Under the pieces are notes generated by a model. It did not search any database, was not told where the DNA came from, and worked only from the letters and a program-made list of their open reading frames with translations. This document shows, in pieces, positions 8,629-16,948 of a stretch of 41,934 bases of DNA. The DNA is taken from positions 1 to 41,934 of the forward strand of contig NZ_CAKRGI010000022.1 of the NCBI RefSeq assembly GCF_934330165.1. Direction: 5' to 3'. Source of the stretch: an uncultured Mediterraneibacter sp. (GTDB lineage Bacteria; Bacillota; Clostridia; Lachnospirales; Lachnospiraceae). Every line of letters starts with the position of its first letter. Position 1 is the stretch's first letter. A program made the position numbers and the translations under genes.

Positions 8629-9410
8629 CAGATCTCCACCTCCGTTGACAGGAATACCGGACCGTCTTTACAGATCCGCTTATTATTCACATTACTGTGA
8701 GCATCCTTTTCTTTTGACTTGCATACACACGCAAGACAGGCTCCGATTCCACACGCCATTCTTTCTTCCAGAGAAATGTAGCATTCGATTCCCTGCTCTT
8801 CTGCGTACTGCTTAATGGCACGCAGCATCGGAGTTGGTCCGCATGCATAGATCATGTCTGCTTTCAGTCCATTTTCGTGGATCGCATCCATAACATTTCC
8901 CTTTGTTCCAATACTTCCGTCTTCCGTGGAAATATACAGTTCTCCGTTCGCCTCAAACTCCTCTTTCAGAAAAGTCTGTGCATCCCGGTATCCTGCAAGG
9001 ATCTGCTTCTTTTCACACTTCATCTGCTTCGCCAGTTCCAGGATCGGTGGTACGCCAATCCCTCCACCCATCAGGAAGACATTCTTTCCTTCTGCTTTCT
9101 CGTACGGGAATCCATTTCCAAGAGGACCGATCACAGGGATCGTATCCCCCGCCTTCAGCTTTGAAAACTGCTCCGTTCCTGTATTTTCTCCTGTCACACG
9201 ATAAACCACCCGAAGCATTCCCTGCGTACGGTCGATCTCACAAATGCTGATCGGACGTGGCAGTAACTTACTTCCATCCATCGTATACATGGAAATGAAC
9301 TGCCCCGGCTTTGCCGTGTCCGCTGCCTGCGTCTGGATCCACATGCTGTAGATTCCGTCTGCCAGCTGCTCCTGAGATGCTACCACCGCATTCTCTTTCT
9401 GCTTTGCCAT
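8628..9410 (-). CDS. pyrK: dihydroorotate dehydrogenase B, electron transfer subunit
   Basis: PyrK carries FAD and a [2Fe-2S] cluster and transfers electrons from PyrD to NAD+. The 260 residues match. RPISICEI (about 52-59) is the FAD-binding R-x-x-S motif, LMGGGIGVPP (about 112) is the NAD-binding Gly loop, and the cluster ligands are in CGIGACLACVC (about 219-229) plus a further Cys in RICKDGPVF. It overlaps pyrD by one base and follows pyrF by 30 nt. Confidence 0.97.
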   Translation of the reverse strand: MAKQKENAVVASQEQLADGIYSMWIQTQAADTAKPGQFISMYTMDGSKLLPRPISICEIDRTQGMLRVVYRVTGENTGTEQFSKLKAGDTIPVIGPLGNGFPYEKAEGKNVFLMGGGIGVPPILELAKQMKCEKKQILAGYRDAQTFLKEEFEANGELYISTEDGSIGTKGNVMDAIHENGLKADMIYACGPTPMLRAIKQYAEEQGIECYISLEERMACGIGACLACVCKSKEKDAHSNVNNKRICKDGPVFLSTEVEI

Positions 9411-9440
9411 ACTGTACTCCTTCTATCTGAATCAATCCTC

Positions 9441-10367
9441 TTATTTTGCTGCAAGTGCTTCACTGATATCTGCGATCATTGCCTCTACTGCTGCTCTGGA
9501 TGCATCGCCAAAATTCTCTGCTCCAAATTTTGCGTAAGCTTCCTGCTTATAAGCTGCGATAATTCCACGGGAAGAATTTACGATCGCACCCAGTCCGTCT
9601 TCATTAAAGAAATGAACCAGGTCTTTTCCTTTTCCGCCCTGTGCTCCATATCCAGGTACTAAAATATAAGACTTTGGCATGATCTTTCTGAGTACTTTTC
9701 CCATCTCAGGATAGGTTGCTCCTACAACAGCTCCGATGTAGCTGTATTCATTACCCATGCACTTGGCTCCCCACTCGGCAACTTTCTCTCCAACCAACTC
9801 ATACAACGGTCTTCCGTCAATCAGTCTGTCCTGAAATTCTCCACTGGACGGATTAGAAGTCTTAACAAGAATGAAAAGTCCTTTCTTCTCTGCCTTACAT
9901 ACATCAATAAACGGATTCACACCGTCGGATCCAAGATACGGGTTGACTGTTGCGAAATCTTCTCCAAACGGAACATACTCTTTACTTCCTATTTTTATCT
10001 TTCCAAGATGTCCGGTTGCATATGCTGCGGAAGTTGACCCGATATCTCCTCTTTTTACATCTCCGATAATAACCAGATCTTTTGACTTGCAGTAATCTAC
10101 CGTCTTCTTAAATGCTTCCAGTCCCGGAATACCAAACTGCTCATACATCGCGATCTGAGGTTTGACAGCAGGAATCAGATCATAAGTCTTGTCTACAATT
10201 TCCTTATTAAACTGCCAGACAGCTTCAGCCGCCCCTTCCAGAGTCTCTCCATATTCTGCATATGCCTTATCTAAAATATGCTGTGGGATATAACTCAGCA
10301 TCGGGTCAAGTCCGACTACGATCGGTGCTCCGGTTTTCTTGATCTTTTCTACCAGTTTGTTAATCAT
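9441..10367 (-). CDS. pyrF: orotidine 5'-phosphate decarboxylase, type 2
   Basis: Decarboxylates OMP to UMP, the last step of the pathway. At 308 residues it belongs to the longer type 2 group. PIVVGLDPMLSYIP near the N-terminus and IIGDVKRGDIGSTSAAYA (about 96-113), with the Lys-Asp catalytic array, are the key signatures. ATG is preceded by GGAGG at 8 nt. It is the first gene of the pyrimidine operon, about 65 nt downstream of a good promoter. The leader has a GACGAT/ATCGTC pairing but no recognisable PyrR binding loop or attenuator. Confidence 0.97.
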   Translation of the reverse strand: MINKLVEKIKKTGAPIVVGLDPMLSYIPQHILDKAYAEYGETLEGAAEAVWQFNKEIVDKTYDLIPAVKPQIAMYEQFGIPGLEAFKKTVDYCKSKDLVIIGDVKRGDIGSTSAAYATGHLGKIKIGSKEYVPFGEDFATVNPYLGSDGVNPFIDVCKAEKKGLFILVKTSNPSSGEFQDRLIDGRPLYELVGEKVAEWGAKCMGNEYSYIGAVVGATYPEMGKVLRKIMPKSYILVPGYGAQGGKGKDLVHFFNEDGLGAIVNSSRGIIAAYKQEAYAKFGAENFGDASRAAVEAMIADISEALAAK

Positions 10368-10438
10368 TGTTCATTCCTCCATCTTTCCTTCAGCCAGACG
10401 ATCAGCCTTTTTAGTATCGTCATTTACATTCAACCTAT

Positions 10439-10468
10439 ATAATACCATACTCCCACATATTTTCACAA
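10439..10468 (-). promoter_or_regulatory. promoter of the pyrFKDE operon
   Basis: Minus strand: TTGTGA (10463-10468), 18-nt spacer, extended -10 TGG-TATTAT (10439-10444). It follows the DUF2752 terminator and precedes pyrF by about 70 nt. Confidence 0.65.
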
Positions 10469-10485
10469 CCGACATCTTGGGATTT

Positions 10486-10524
10486 TTGCAAGAAAAAAGT
10501 ACTCTGAATTGCTTCAAGGTACTT
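10486..10524 (-). terminator. terminator after the DUF2752 gene
   Basis: A 12-bp stem with one mismatch (arms 10497-10508 and 10513-10524, loop 4 nt) is flanked by A-runs and T-runs on both strands. It should stop transcripts from 10545 before the pyr promoter. Confidence 0.85.
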
Positions 10525-10544
10525 TTTATCTTTCTCATTCAATT

Positions 10545-11009
10545 TTACATAAGAACTTCTGCCAGTCCTCCCGGCACTAACAACCGGAACGGATAAAATG
10601 GAAGATTCCTGATCGCTCCGAAGATCAGAAGCAAAACTAAAATCCCTGTCAGTATTTTAGGATTGATCTTTTTATCCACATGATTCTTTCCTGTCAGCAC
10701 CCAGTCCACTGCAACCGCCACAAAATAAATTCCAAGAAATGGCAGCAGAAAAACCATGACCGGATTGTAGCAAAAAGCAGTCAGAAAATTCCCATGCAGG
10801 ATATTGTAGCTTGCTCTCCCTGCTCCACATCCCGGACAGTACAGTCCTGTGATCACATGAAAGAGACATGGCAACGGATATTTTAGCGGATTGTGGAAAT
10901 ACAGATAGCCTGCTCCAATCCCTGCCATGCACCCGATCACTGCCAGAAATAAAATCCGGTTCTTCCGGCTCTCTGCAAACCAGCTTCTTAATTTTATCAC
11001 ACTTTGCAT
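10545..11009 (-). CDS. DUF2752 membrane protein
   Basis: 154 residues with three to four membrane segments. The DUF2752 hallmark is the PLPCLFHVITGLYCPGCGAG-type stretch (about 46-65), in which Cys-Pro-x-Cys-Gly-x-x-R-A follows the first helix, plus NPVMVFLLP in the next helix. It starts 9 nt after the zinc-ribbon protein gene at 11019, and such pairs are often seen in Lachnospiraceae. The role of DUF2752 proteins is not known; the conserved CPGCG may bind metal. Confidence 0.88.
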   Translation of the reverse strand: MQSVIKLRSWFAESRKNRILFLAVIGCMAGIGAGYLYFHNPLKYPLPCLFHVITGLYCPGCGAGRASYNILHGNFLTAFCYNPVMVFLLPFLGIYFVAVAVDWVLTGKNHVDKKINPKILTGILVLLLIFGAIRNLPFYPFRLLVPGGLAEVLM

Positions 11010-11018
11010 TTCGTCCTC

Positions 11019-11585
11019 TTAATAATAAGTATCAATTCCTGCCATCATCCCAAAAACAAAATATACAATCCCCAAAAGCAATCCCACTACAAAAGATACA
11101 ATCGTCCATATTTTTGCCATCTTTGCATCCTGAGCTGCCTCTTCATAATTACCGGCATTCATTGCACTGTTGATCTTCACTGAAAATACGATACCCACGA
11201 TACCAAACGGAAGGCAGCAGCATACTGTGGAAATAATAGAGAGTATCAGATATGGTACATAATTAATTTCCGGTTTCTGCCCGTTATTCTGATAGCCGGT
11301 CACATTCTGATAACCGCTGTTGTTCTGATAACCTGCTGCATCCTGATAGCCGCTGTTATTCTGATAACCTGCCGCATCCTGATAGCCGCTGTTATTCTGA
11401 TAACCTGACACATCCTTATAGCCGCTGTTGTTCTGATAACCTGATACATCCTGATAACCCGCTGCATTTTCCTGTTCTGCATTGGGCTGTACTTCATTCG
11501 CCTGTACTTCATTCTGCTTCGCACCGCAATGTGGACAGAACTTACTTCCATCAGGAATTTCCTGATAACAATTCTTACAATTCAT
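11019..11585 (-). CDS. zinc-ribbon, GYQ-repeat, CD225/dispanin-like membrane protein
   Basis: 188 residues. An N-terminal zinc ribbon (CKNC at 3-6, CPHC at 17-20) is followed by about ten hexapeptide repeats of the SGYQNN type (about 41-101). The C-terminal part has two membrane segments (about 108-134 and 158-182) separated by a short loop with SVKINSAMNAGNYEEAAQDAKMAK in spirit; this two-helix layout with a Cys-rich first helix (TVCCCLPFG) resembles CD225/dispanin proteins. It is probably an inner-membrane protein with a flexible polar arm. It is the first gene of a pair with the DUF2752 gene. Function is unknown. Confidence 0.82.
   Translation of the reverse strand: MNCKNCYQEIPDGSKFCPHCGAKQNEVQANEVQPNAEQENAAGYQDVSGYQNNSGYKDVSGYQNNSGYQDAAGYQNNSGYQDAAGYQNNSGYQNVTGYQNNGQKPEINYVPYLILSIISTVCCCLPFGIVGIVFSVKINSAMNAGNYEEAAQDAKMAKIWTIVSFVVGLLLGIVYFVFGMMAGIDTYY
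11283..11465 (-). repeat. coding tandem repeat, 18-bp unit
   Basis: About ten 18-bp units encode [S/A/T]-G-Y-[Q/K]-[N/D]-x. Neighbouring units alternate between NN and D(V/A) versions, so the real period is often 36 bp. Copy number could vary by slippage. Confidence 0.85.
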
Positions 11586-11676
11586 ATTTGCACCTCTCTT
11601 TTTTCTTTCATCATATCACTAAATGGACAAAATATATAGTTTTTTCTATTATTTTTACTCTATCCATATCATTGCG

Positions 11677-11727
11677 TACAGAGAACCTGCCGCTGGCAGC
11701 TTCTCCTGCATACTTTGGCATAAAAAA
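11677..11727. repeat. dispersed intergenic hairpin repeat, copy A
   Basis: About 51 bp closely matching 15467-15518. Copy A contains an imperfect palindrome, CAGAGAACCTGCC against GGCAGCTTCTCCTG, with a 3-nt loop. Both copies lie just beyond a terminator downstream of a minus-strand gene. Confidence 0.7.
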
Positions 11728-11758
11728 GGATAGTCTGCATTCCGGCAGACTACCACTT
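11722..11758 (-). terminator. terminator after the GTPase-NYN gene
   Basis: TAGTCTGC and GCAGACTA pair around a 6-nt loop (11731-11752), followed on the minus strand by TCCTTTTTT. The plus strand also has a T-run (11755 onwards), so it may work both ways. Confidence 0.85.
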
Positions 11759-11778
11759 TTTCTTAATAATCCCGATTG

Positions 11779-14493
11779 TCATTTTTTATTCCGTCCATTC
11801 TTTCCTGCTTTCCCCAGCCGGACTTTTTCCATCTCCGCTGCAGTCTCTTCATCCAGATAATCAAAAAGATAATTTCCGACACTGCCCTTCTTTCCGAGAT
11901 GCTCCCCTCTGACTTCTGCCAGCGTCCTCTCGATCTCCTCTTTCAGTCCCGGAGCAGACATACGGTTCGCACCCTGTCCTAAAATGATCACCTGCTCCAG
12001 TCCATCTGAAGTTGCCACAGTTACAGAAGCGTCCTTTGCGATCCGTCTTACAGTCTTTTCGATATACTGATCTGCCGTTTCCGCCTCTTTGGTATACACA
12101 ATATAAATATTATGATATTTCATCACTTCACCGGGATTGCCTTCGACTTTATATGCATCATACACAAGGATCAGCGTACATTTTCTGTAGCCCTGATAGT
12201 TGCTTAAAATATCCGCAAGTTTTCCGCGTGCCGCACCGATATCCTTTTCGGACAGCTCTCTTAGTTCCTCCCATGAGAAAATGATATTGTACCCGTCTAC
12301 CAGAAGATATTCCTGTCGGCCTTCCTTTTCCCGTCTGCGTCTTTCCCATTTTGGGTCTGCATAGGCACTGCCCGGTTCTCTGTCCTTTTCCTTCGCATAG
12401 ACCGTCACCGACCCATGATTCTGCTTCACCGGATCAGGAGTTCTTACATAAATTGCATCCAGTTCCTCCTGTGTCAGTTCAATACTGGAATGCCGCCGCT
12501 TCGGAAGTGTGACTTCCGCAAGTCCTTCTTCTCCCGTCTGATCCAGTGTGCGTTCCATGTGCATATATTCTTCTACTTCATCCCAGTCCACAACAAATCC
12601 CGCACCATGGGCACAGAAGACCGAGCCGGTAGGATTCGCAAGATCCAACTCTGAATCATAACCTCTCGCTGCTACAACTTCTTCCTGATTATGGCAGAGA
12701 TCATACCCTTTCAAGGTCAGAGAAATCCTTCCTCTTCCACCTGTATATGCAATGACATCTTTCTGATAACCGCTGAAAGTCGATACCGGTGCAATTCCTG
12801 TCAGAATGGTCCTTTCTCCCAGTGTTTCCGGTGCCTCAAATTTTCCGAAACGGTTCTGTATATCCGTCATGGCACGTCCCACATTTTCAGAAGGTAATTC
12901 GATCCTGAACTCATAATACGGTTCAAGCAGTACGCTTTCTGCTTTTTTCAGCCCCTGCCGCACAGCCCGGTAAGTTGCCTGTCGGAAATCCCCGCCCTCC
13001 GTATGCTTCAGATGGGCTTTTCCTGAAGTCAGTGTGATCTTCATATCTGTAATCACTGATCCCGTCAGAACTCCTTTATGTTCCTTTTCTTCCAGATGGG
13101 TCAGTACCAGCCGCTGCCAGTTCCGATCCAGCACATCCTCACTACATTCTGAATCAAACTGTATTCCTGATCCGCGTTCCCCTGGTTCTAACCGCAGATG
13201 TACCTCTGCATAATGGCGTAACGGTTCAAAATGCCCGACACCTTCCACCGGTGCTGCGATCGTCTCTTTATACACAATGCTGCCTTCCCCAAACTCAACC
13301 AGTACTCCAAAGCGTTCTTTTATGATTCTCTGAAGGATCTCAATCTGCACATCCCCCATCAGCTGCACATGGATTTCCTGACTCTTTTCGATCCATACAA
13401 TATGCAGCTCCGGCTCTTCTTCCTCCAAAAGTTTCAGATCTCTTAACATCGTATGAACATTACAGTCATCCGGCAAAATGATCCTGTACGTCAGCACCGG
13501 CTCAAGGATCGGCACCTCAGAATCTTTTTCTGCTCCAAGTCCCTGCCCCGGATATGTTTCCGCTAAACCGGTCACTGCACAGACCTTCCCCGCATCTGCC
13601 GCTGAAAGAAGCTCATACTTTTCACCGGAATAGACCCGGATCTGGTTCACCTTATCGCCATTTTCCCCAATCACATCCTTCACCTTCAGCGTGCCGCCGG
13701 TCACTTTCAGGTATGTCAGTCTGTTTCCCTGACCATCTCTCGCAATCTTATAAACTTTCGCTCCGAATGCTGCCGGATATTCTTTCTGCATCTGATATGT
13801 GCAGATCCCGTTCATCAGTTCTTCCACACCCTGCAAATGTAACGCCGAACCAAAGTAGCATGGAAAAATCTTTTTCTCTGCGACCAGCCGGCGGATCGAG
13901 TCAGCATCAACACTGCCTTTCTCAAGATACTCTTCCATCGCCTGTTCATCGCACACTGCAATCTCTTCGATCACTTCTTCTGCTCCGGTTTCCACTCTGC
14001 CAAAATCAATACAGCCTTCTGAAAAGCGGGATTTCAGTTCTGCAAGAAGTTTTCCACAGTCCGTCCCTTCCTGATCCATTTTATTCACAAAAAGGAACAC
14101 CGGTATTCCGTATCTTGTTAAAAGTTTCCACAGAGTCTCCGTATGTCCCTGCACACCGTCTGCCCCGCTGATCACCAGCACCGCACAGTCCAGCACCTGC
14201 AGTACCCGCTCCATCTCCGCTGAAAAATCAACGTGTCCCGGTGTATCCAGCAATGTGATCTCCGTATCTTTCCAGGTAAGCACCGCCTGCTTGGAAAAAA
14301 TTGTGATCCCACGTTCCCGTTCCATTTCATCTGTATCCAGAAAAGCATCCTGATGATCGACCCTGCCCAAATTTCGTATTGCACCACTTTGATAAAGAAT
14401 ACTTTCCGAAAGGGTCGTCTTTCCCGCATCTACATGAGCCAGCAGGCCAACATTGAGTACTCTTTTTCCAGTTTTTCTTTCCTGTCCGCTCAT
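11779..14493 (-). CDS. EF-G/TetM-like GTPase fused to a YacP/Rae1-type NYN nuclease domain
   Basis: 904 residues. The N-terminal part is a translational GTPase of the TetM/TetO ribosomal-protection group: G1 AHVDAGKTT (19-27), switch/G2 RERGITIF (about 59), G3 DTPGHVDF (about 80), G4 NKMD (about 134), then EF-G-like domains 2-5 to about residue 660. After a charged linker, residues 728-867 are a NYN domain close to YacP/Rae1: LLVDGYNII, LVYDAY, ETADQYIE and ATSDGLEQ. Candidate acidic metal ligands are D733, D779, D808 and D830. Rae1 of Bacillus is a ribosome-dependent mRNA endonuclease, so the fusion could bring a nuclease to the A site; this is inference. It is not evidence of tetracycline resistance, since housekeeping-like Lachnospiraceae paralogues have the same fold. 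Confidence 0.9.
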   Translation of the reverse strand: MSGQERKTGKRVLNVGLLAHVDAGKTTLSESILYQSGAIRNLGRVDHQDAFLDTDEMERERGITIFSKQAVLTWKDTEITLLDTPGHVDFSAEMERVLQVLDCAVLVISGADGVQGHTETLWKLLTRYGIPVFLFVNKMDQEGTDCGKLLAELKSRFSEGCIDFGRVETGAEEVIEEIAVCDEQAMEEYLEKGSVDADSIRRLVAEKKIFPCYFGSALHLQGVEELMNGICTYQMQKEYPAAFGAKVYKIARDGQGNRLTYLKVTGGTLKVKDVIGENGDKVNQIRVYSGEKYELLSAADAGKVCAVTGLAETYPGQGLGAEKDSEVPILEPVLTYRIILPDDCNVHTMLRDLKLLEEEEPELHIVWIEKSQEIHVQLMGDVQIEILQRIIKERFGVLVEFGEGSIVYKETIAAPVEGVGHFEPLRHYAEVHLRLEPGERGSGIQFDSECSEDVLDRNWQRLVLTHLEEKEHKGVLTGSVITDMKITLTSGKAHLKHTEGGDFRQATYRAVRQGLKKAESVLLEPYYEFRIELPSENVGRAMTDIQNRFGKFEAPETLGERTILTGIAPVSTFSGYQKDVIAYTGGRGRISLTLKGYDLCHNQEEVVAARGYDSELDLANPTGSVFCAHGAGFVVDWDEVEEYMHMERTLDQTGEEGLAEVTLPKRRHSSIELTQEELDAIYVRTPDPVKQNHGSVTVYAKEKDREPGSAYADPKWERRRREKEGRQEYLLVDGYNIIFSWEELRELSEKDIGAARGKLADILSNYQGYRKCTLILVYDAYKVEGNPGEVMKYHNIYIVYTKEAETADQYIEKTVRRIAKDASVTVATSDGLEQVIILGQGANRMSAPGLKEEIERTLAEVRGEHLGKKGSVGNYLFDYLDEETAAEMEKVRLGKAGKNGRNKK

Positions 14494-14516
14494 AAATCTT
14501 CTCTTTCTCCTTCTGC

Positions 14517-15413
14517 TTAATTATTCACCTGATGATGTACGACCAGACTTTCTCTGTCGATTGCTTTAAAAGAATAGCCGAGATTTTTATAATACTCCAG
14601 AATGGTCGGCAATGCCTCGATCGTTGTCTCTTTTGTTGCTGCATCATGAAACAGCAGCATTACCTGATGATACTTGTCCGTCTCCGACTGTGCAATGATT
14701 TCCTCTGTCGTAGCTGTTCCTCCATCCCCGCTGCTGACATTCCAGTCATAATATTGATATCCCAGCTCAAGTACCTTCGGCACAAGTACGCTCATGATCC
14801 CCTCTGTATAGTTCCTTGAAACCGTATTGGAAGAGCCGCCCGGGAAACGGATAAAGCACGGAACGAATCCAATCTGCTCCTTTGCGATCTCTCCCACTTC
14901 TTCCAGATCTTTCAGGTACGCTTCTTCTGAAGAATATACAGTCTCATAATCATGACAGAAACTGTGCAGACCAATCGTATGTCCTGCATCATATGCCTTT
15001 TTTATCATCGGACGGTACTCCGGTTTCTGCCCTGTGATAAAAAATGTTGCCTTGGCATCATACTGATCCAGTATATCAAGTACCTTCTGCGTATTCTCCG
15101 AAGGACCGTCATCAAATGTCAGATATACGATCTTTTCATCACTTGCTTCCGTTGTCCCTACTGCAACACCCGGCTGCACCGAAGAATCCTTTTTCCGCTT
15201 TTCCGCTGCCTTTTTTTCTTTCTTTTTTTCTGCCTCTTCCGCCTTTTTCTTTTCTGCCTCTGCCGCTTTTACTGCCTCAGCTTTTTTCGCTTCCTGCCTG
15301 GCTTCCCTTGCATTTACGCCCATACAGAAAATCGTACCACAAAGTGCAAAAAATATAAGTCCACATAAAATCCTGCCATACCAGTTCTGACGATTTTTTC
15401 TGTACTCTTCCAT
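14517..15413 (-). CDS. membrane-anchored polysaccharide deacetylase (NodB domain)
   Basis: 298 residues. One N-terminal membrane helix (about 12-32) is followed by an Ala/Lys/Glu-rich, probably coiled-coil, linker (about 35-72) and a CE4/NodB domain (about 90-290). Motif 1 is TFDDGPS, motif 2 is HSFCHDY (the metal-binding H-x-x-x-H), motif 3 is RFPGGSSN, motif 4 is DWNVSSGD and motif 5 is LLFHDA. Such enzymes remove N-acetyl groups from peptidoglycan or related glycans outside the cell. The gene precedes the GTPase-NYN gene by 23 nt; a shared transcript is likely, though no functional link is evident. Confidence 0.93.
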   Translation of the reverse strand: MEEYRKNRQNWYGRILCGLIFFALCGTIFCMGVNAREARQEAKKAEAVKAAEAEKKKAEEAEKKKEKKAAEKRKKDSSVQPGVAVGTTEASDEKIVYLTFDDGPSENTQKVLDILDQYDAKATFFITGQKPEYRPMIKKAYDAGHTIGLHSFCHDYETVYSSEEAYLKDLEEVGEIAKEQIGFVPCFIRFPGGSSNTVSRNYTEGIMSVLVPKVLELGYQYYDWNVSSGDGGTATTEEIIAQSETDKYHQVMLLFHDAATKETTIEALPTILEYYKNLGYSFKAIDRESLVVHHQVNN

Positions 15414-15466
15414 CTTTTATCTGCTCCTCATTTGTAATAGGGGGTTTTTAATCTTGAATCAATCCA

Positions 15467-15518
15467 TACAGAGAACCTGCCACCGTCAACTTCTCCTGCA
15501 CACTTTGATATAGAAAAA
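15467..15518. repeat. dispersed intergenic hairpin repeat, copy B
   Basis: Closely similar to 11677-11727 over the whole element, but the palindrome is weakened here by several changes in its right arm. Confidence 0.7.
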
Positions 15519-15548
15519 GCACCGGTCAGGAAATTCCAGACTGATGCT
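15514..15548 (-). terminator. terminator after the J-domain gene
   Basis: Minus strand: a 10-bp stem with one mismatch and one G-U pair (arms 15518-15527 and 15539-15548), followed by a T-run. It separates the J-domain gene from the deacetylase gene. Confidence 0.75.
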
Positions 15549-15636
15549 TCTTACCCGACTGATGCCTATTATAAGATACAAATTTTAAAAAAGATAAACG
15601 CTTTCATTAAGAATTGTTACATTTCTTTCCTGCATT

Positions 15637-16392
15637 TTACAGAAATGTTCCGGTGCCTCCACCATAACCACCATAATTGCCTCCGCCGCAGCAGAGACCA
15701 CTTCCGCCACAGCAAAGGTTGCACATCAGATTTGCTATGCACAGCTTCATGCAATAGCTGTTGTCAAATGTACCCGGAAATCCATACATCGTCTGCCGTG
15801 TCTGATACCAGCTTCCACCGCCTTCCAGCCGCTGCAGCAGCATCTGATACTGCATATTCTGCGGATCAAGCCGGACAGCCTCCCTCGCATGCTCCAGTGC
15901 CGTCACGTTATTTCCCAGTCCTGAATTTGCAGAAGCACTCAGAAAATACCATAAGGCACTGTGGTTTGCAATTCCGTCAAGGACATTCAGTGCCTCTCTG
16001 AAATGTCCGCTTCTGATATAATTGGCTGCTGCCTGCAGATGTGCATCTTCCTCGCTCATACCTGCTGCTCGTCCGGAAGCCCCGTTTCCGTAGCCACCGA
16101 AATTCCCGTAGCCGCCAAAACCACCAAAGCCGCCAAACGGACCATAATCGCCGTATCCGCCGCCCTGTGAACTTCCTCCTGCTCCTGACGAAGAGCAGCC
16201 TTTTTCACGCTCATCCATGATCTGCTGATACGCCTGCTGGACTTCCTTGAACTTAGCCTCTGCCTCATCTTTATGAGGATTATTGATATTCGCATCCGGA
16301 TGATACTGACGGCTCAGCTTTCTGTATGCCTTCTTGATCTCCTCGTCCGATGCACTCCGGTCTACTCCTAAAATCTGATATGGATCTGACAT
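15637..16392 (-). CDS. J-domain protein with Gly-rich linker and Cys-rich tail
   Basis: 251 residues. An N-terminal J domain (1-65) has the HPD motif at 31-33, which stimulates DnaK ATPase. It is followed by a Gly/Tyr/Phe-rich region (about 70-108), a helical tetratricopeptide-like part (about 115-185: [31 protein letters not shown]), and a C-terminal Cys/Gly-rich tail ([15 protein letters not shown]) that may bind metal or attach to membrane. It lacks the DnaJ zinc-finger and substrate-binding domains, so it is a specialised J protein, not the housekeeping DnaJ. Its position beside a zinc-ribbon membrane protein gene suggests a joint role at the membrane, which is inference. Confidence 0.88.
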   Translation of the reverse strand: MSDPYQILGVDRSASDEEIKKAYRKLSRQYHPDANINNPHKDEAEAKFKEVQQAYQQIMDEREKGCSSSGAGGSSQGGGYGDYGPFGGFGGFGGYGNFGGYGNGASGRAAGMSEEDAHLQAAANYIRSGHFREALNVLDGIANHSALWYFLSASANSGLGNNVTALEHAREAVRLDPQNMQYQMLLQRLEGGGSWYQTRQTMYGFPGTFDNSYCMKLCIANLMCNLCCGGSGLCCGGGNYGGYGGGTGTFL

Positions 16393-16459
16393 CTTTTTCT
16401 TAATTTCCTCTCATTCTCTTTTTCTACTGCCCGCTTTCCTGCATTCTGCCTACACTTTC

Positions 16460-16867
16460 TCAGCTCTTTTTAATGAACTTTGTGCCACACTTCGGACAAC
16501 AGATCTCAATCTTTCCTTTGCCTCTTGGAATCCTGATCTTCTGACTGCATCCCGGGCATTTATAAATATGATACTGCTTTCTCTGCCGGAACAGATCTTT
16601 CTGCTTTGCAAAAAAGCAACGGATCTTGTATGACTTTGCAAGATACGCCTGATTCTCTGCATAACGCTTCGATACATTCTTTGAAAACATCCTGAAATAA
16701 CAGTAGATGATCAGGAACCATCCGACATAGTAAAAAAATGTCCCGACAAGACTTCCCCTGAAAAACGAAGCCAGCAATATACTGATCAGACCGATCACCA
16801 GCAATGCTTTCGATAACTGATCCACACCGTATCTTCCCTGCATAAACCGCATAAACTTTTCTTTCAT
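16460..16867 (-). CDS. membrane protein with C-terminal zinc ribbon
   Basis: 135 residues from the ATG at 16867, which has AGGAAG at 8 nt; a GTG three codons upstream sits on the ribosome site itself and is a poorer start. Two hydrophobic segments (about 20-38 and 42-60) are followed by a basic stretch and a CPGC-x-CPKC zinc ribbon (about 104-130). It precedes the J-domain gene by about 67 nt. No function is known; zinc ribbons of this type often bind RNA or protein. Confidence 0.75.
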   Translation of the reverse strand: MKEKFMRFMQGRYGVDQLSKALLVIGLISILLASFFRGSLVGTFFYYVGWFLIIYCYFRMFSKNVSKRYAENQAYLAKSYKIRCFFAKQKDLFRQRKQYHIYKCPGCSQKIRIPRGKGKIEICCPKCGTKFIKKS

Positions 16868-16898
16868 GATCTGCACTTCCTGTCTTGAATTAATATGG

Positions 16899-16926
16899 AT
16901 TCTATTCTGCTCCGTTTTTCAATCAA
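16899..16926 (-). promoter_or_regulatory. possible promoter of the zinc-ribbon/J-domain genes
   Basis: Minus strand: TTGATT (16921-16926), 16-nt spacer, TAGAAT (16899-16904), about 30 nt before the start codon. A better -35 (TTGACT) lies just upstream but at poor spacing. Confidence 0.5.
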
Positions 16927-16948
16927 AGTCAATTAAATAAATCTAAAA

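Noticed and set aside
10368..10438. PyrR attenuator in the pyrF leader
   Set aside because: A GACGAT/ATCGTC pairing exists, but there is no PyrR-binding loop and no terminator before pyrF.
11283..11465. CRISPR-like array
   Set aside because: The repeats are contiguous 18-bp coding units without unique spacers, inside a protein gene.
11779..14493. Tetracycline resistance gene (tetM/tetO class)
   Set aside because: Similarity to the protection proteins is clear, but the C-terminal NYN fusion and chromosomal setting match housekeeping-like paralogues; no mobile genes or tet leader peptide are nearby.
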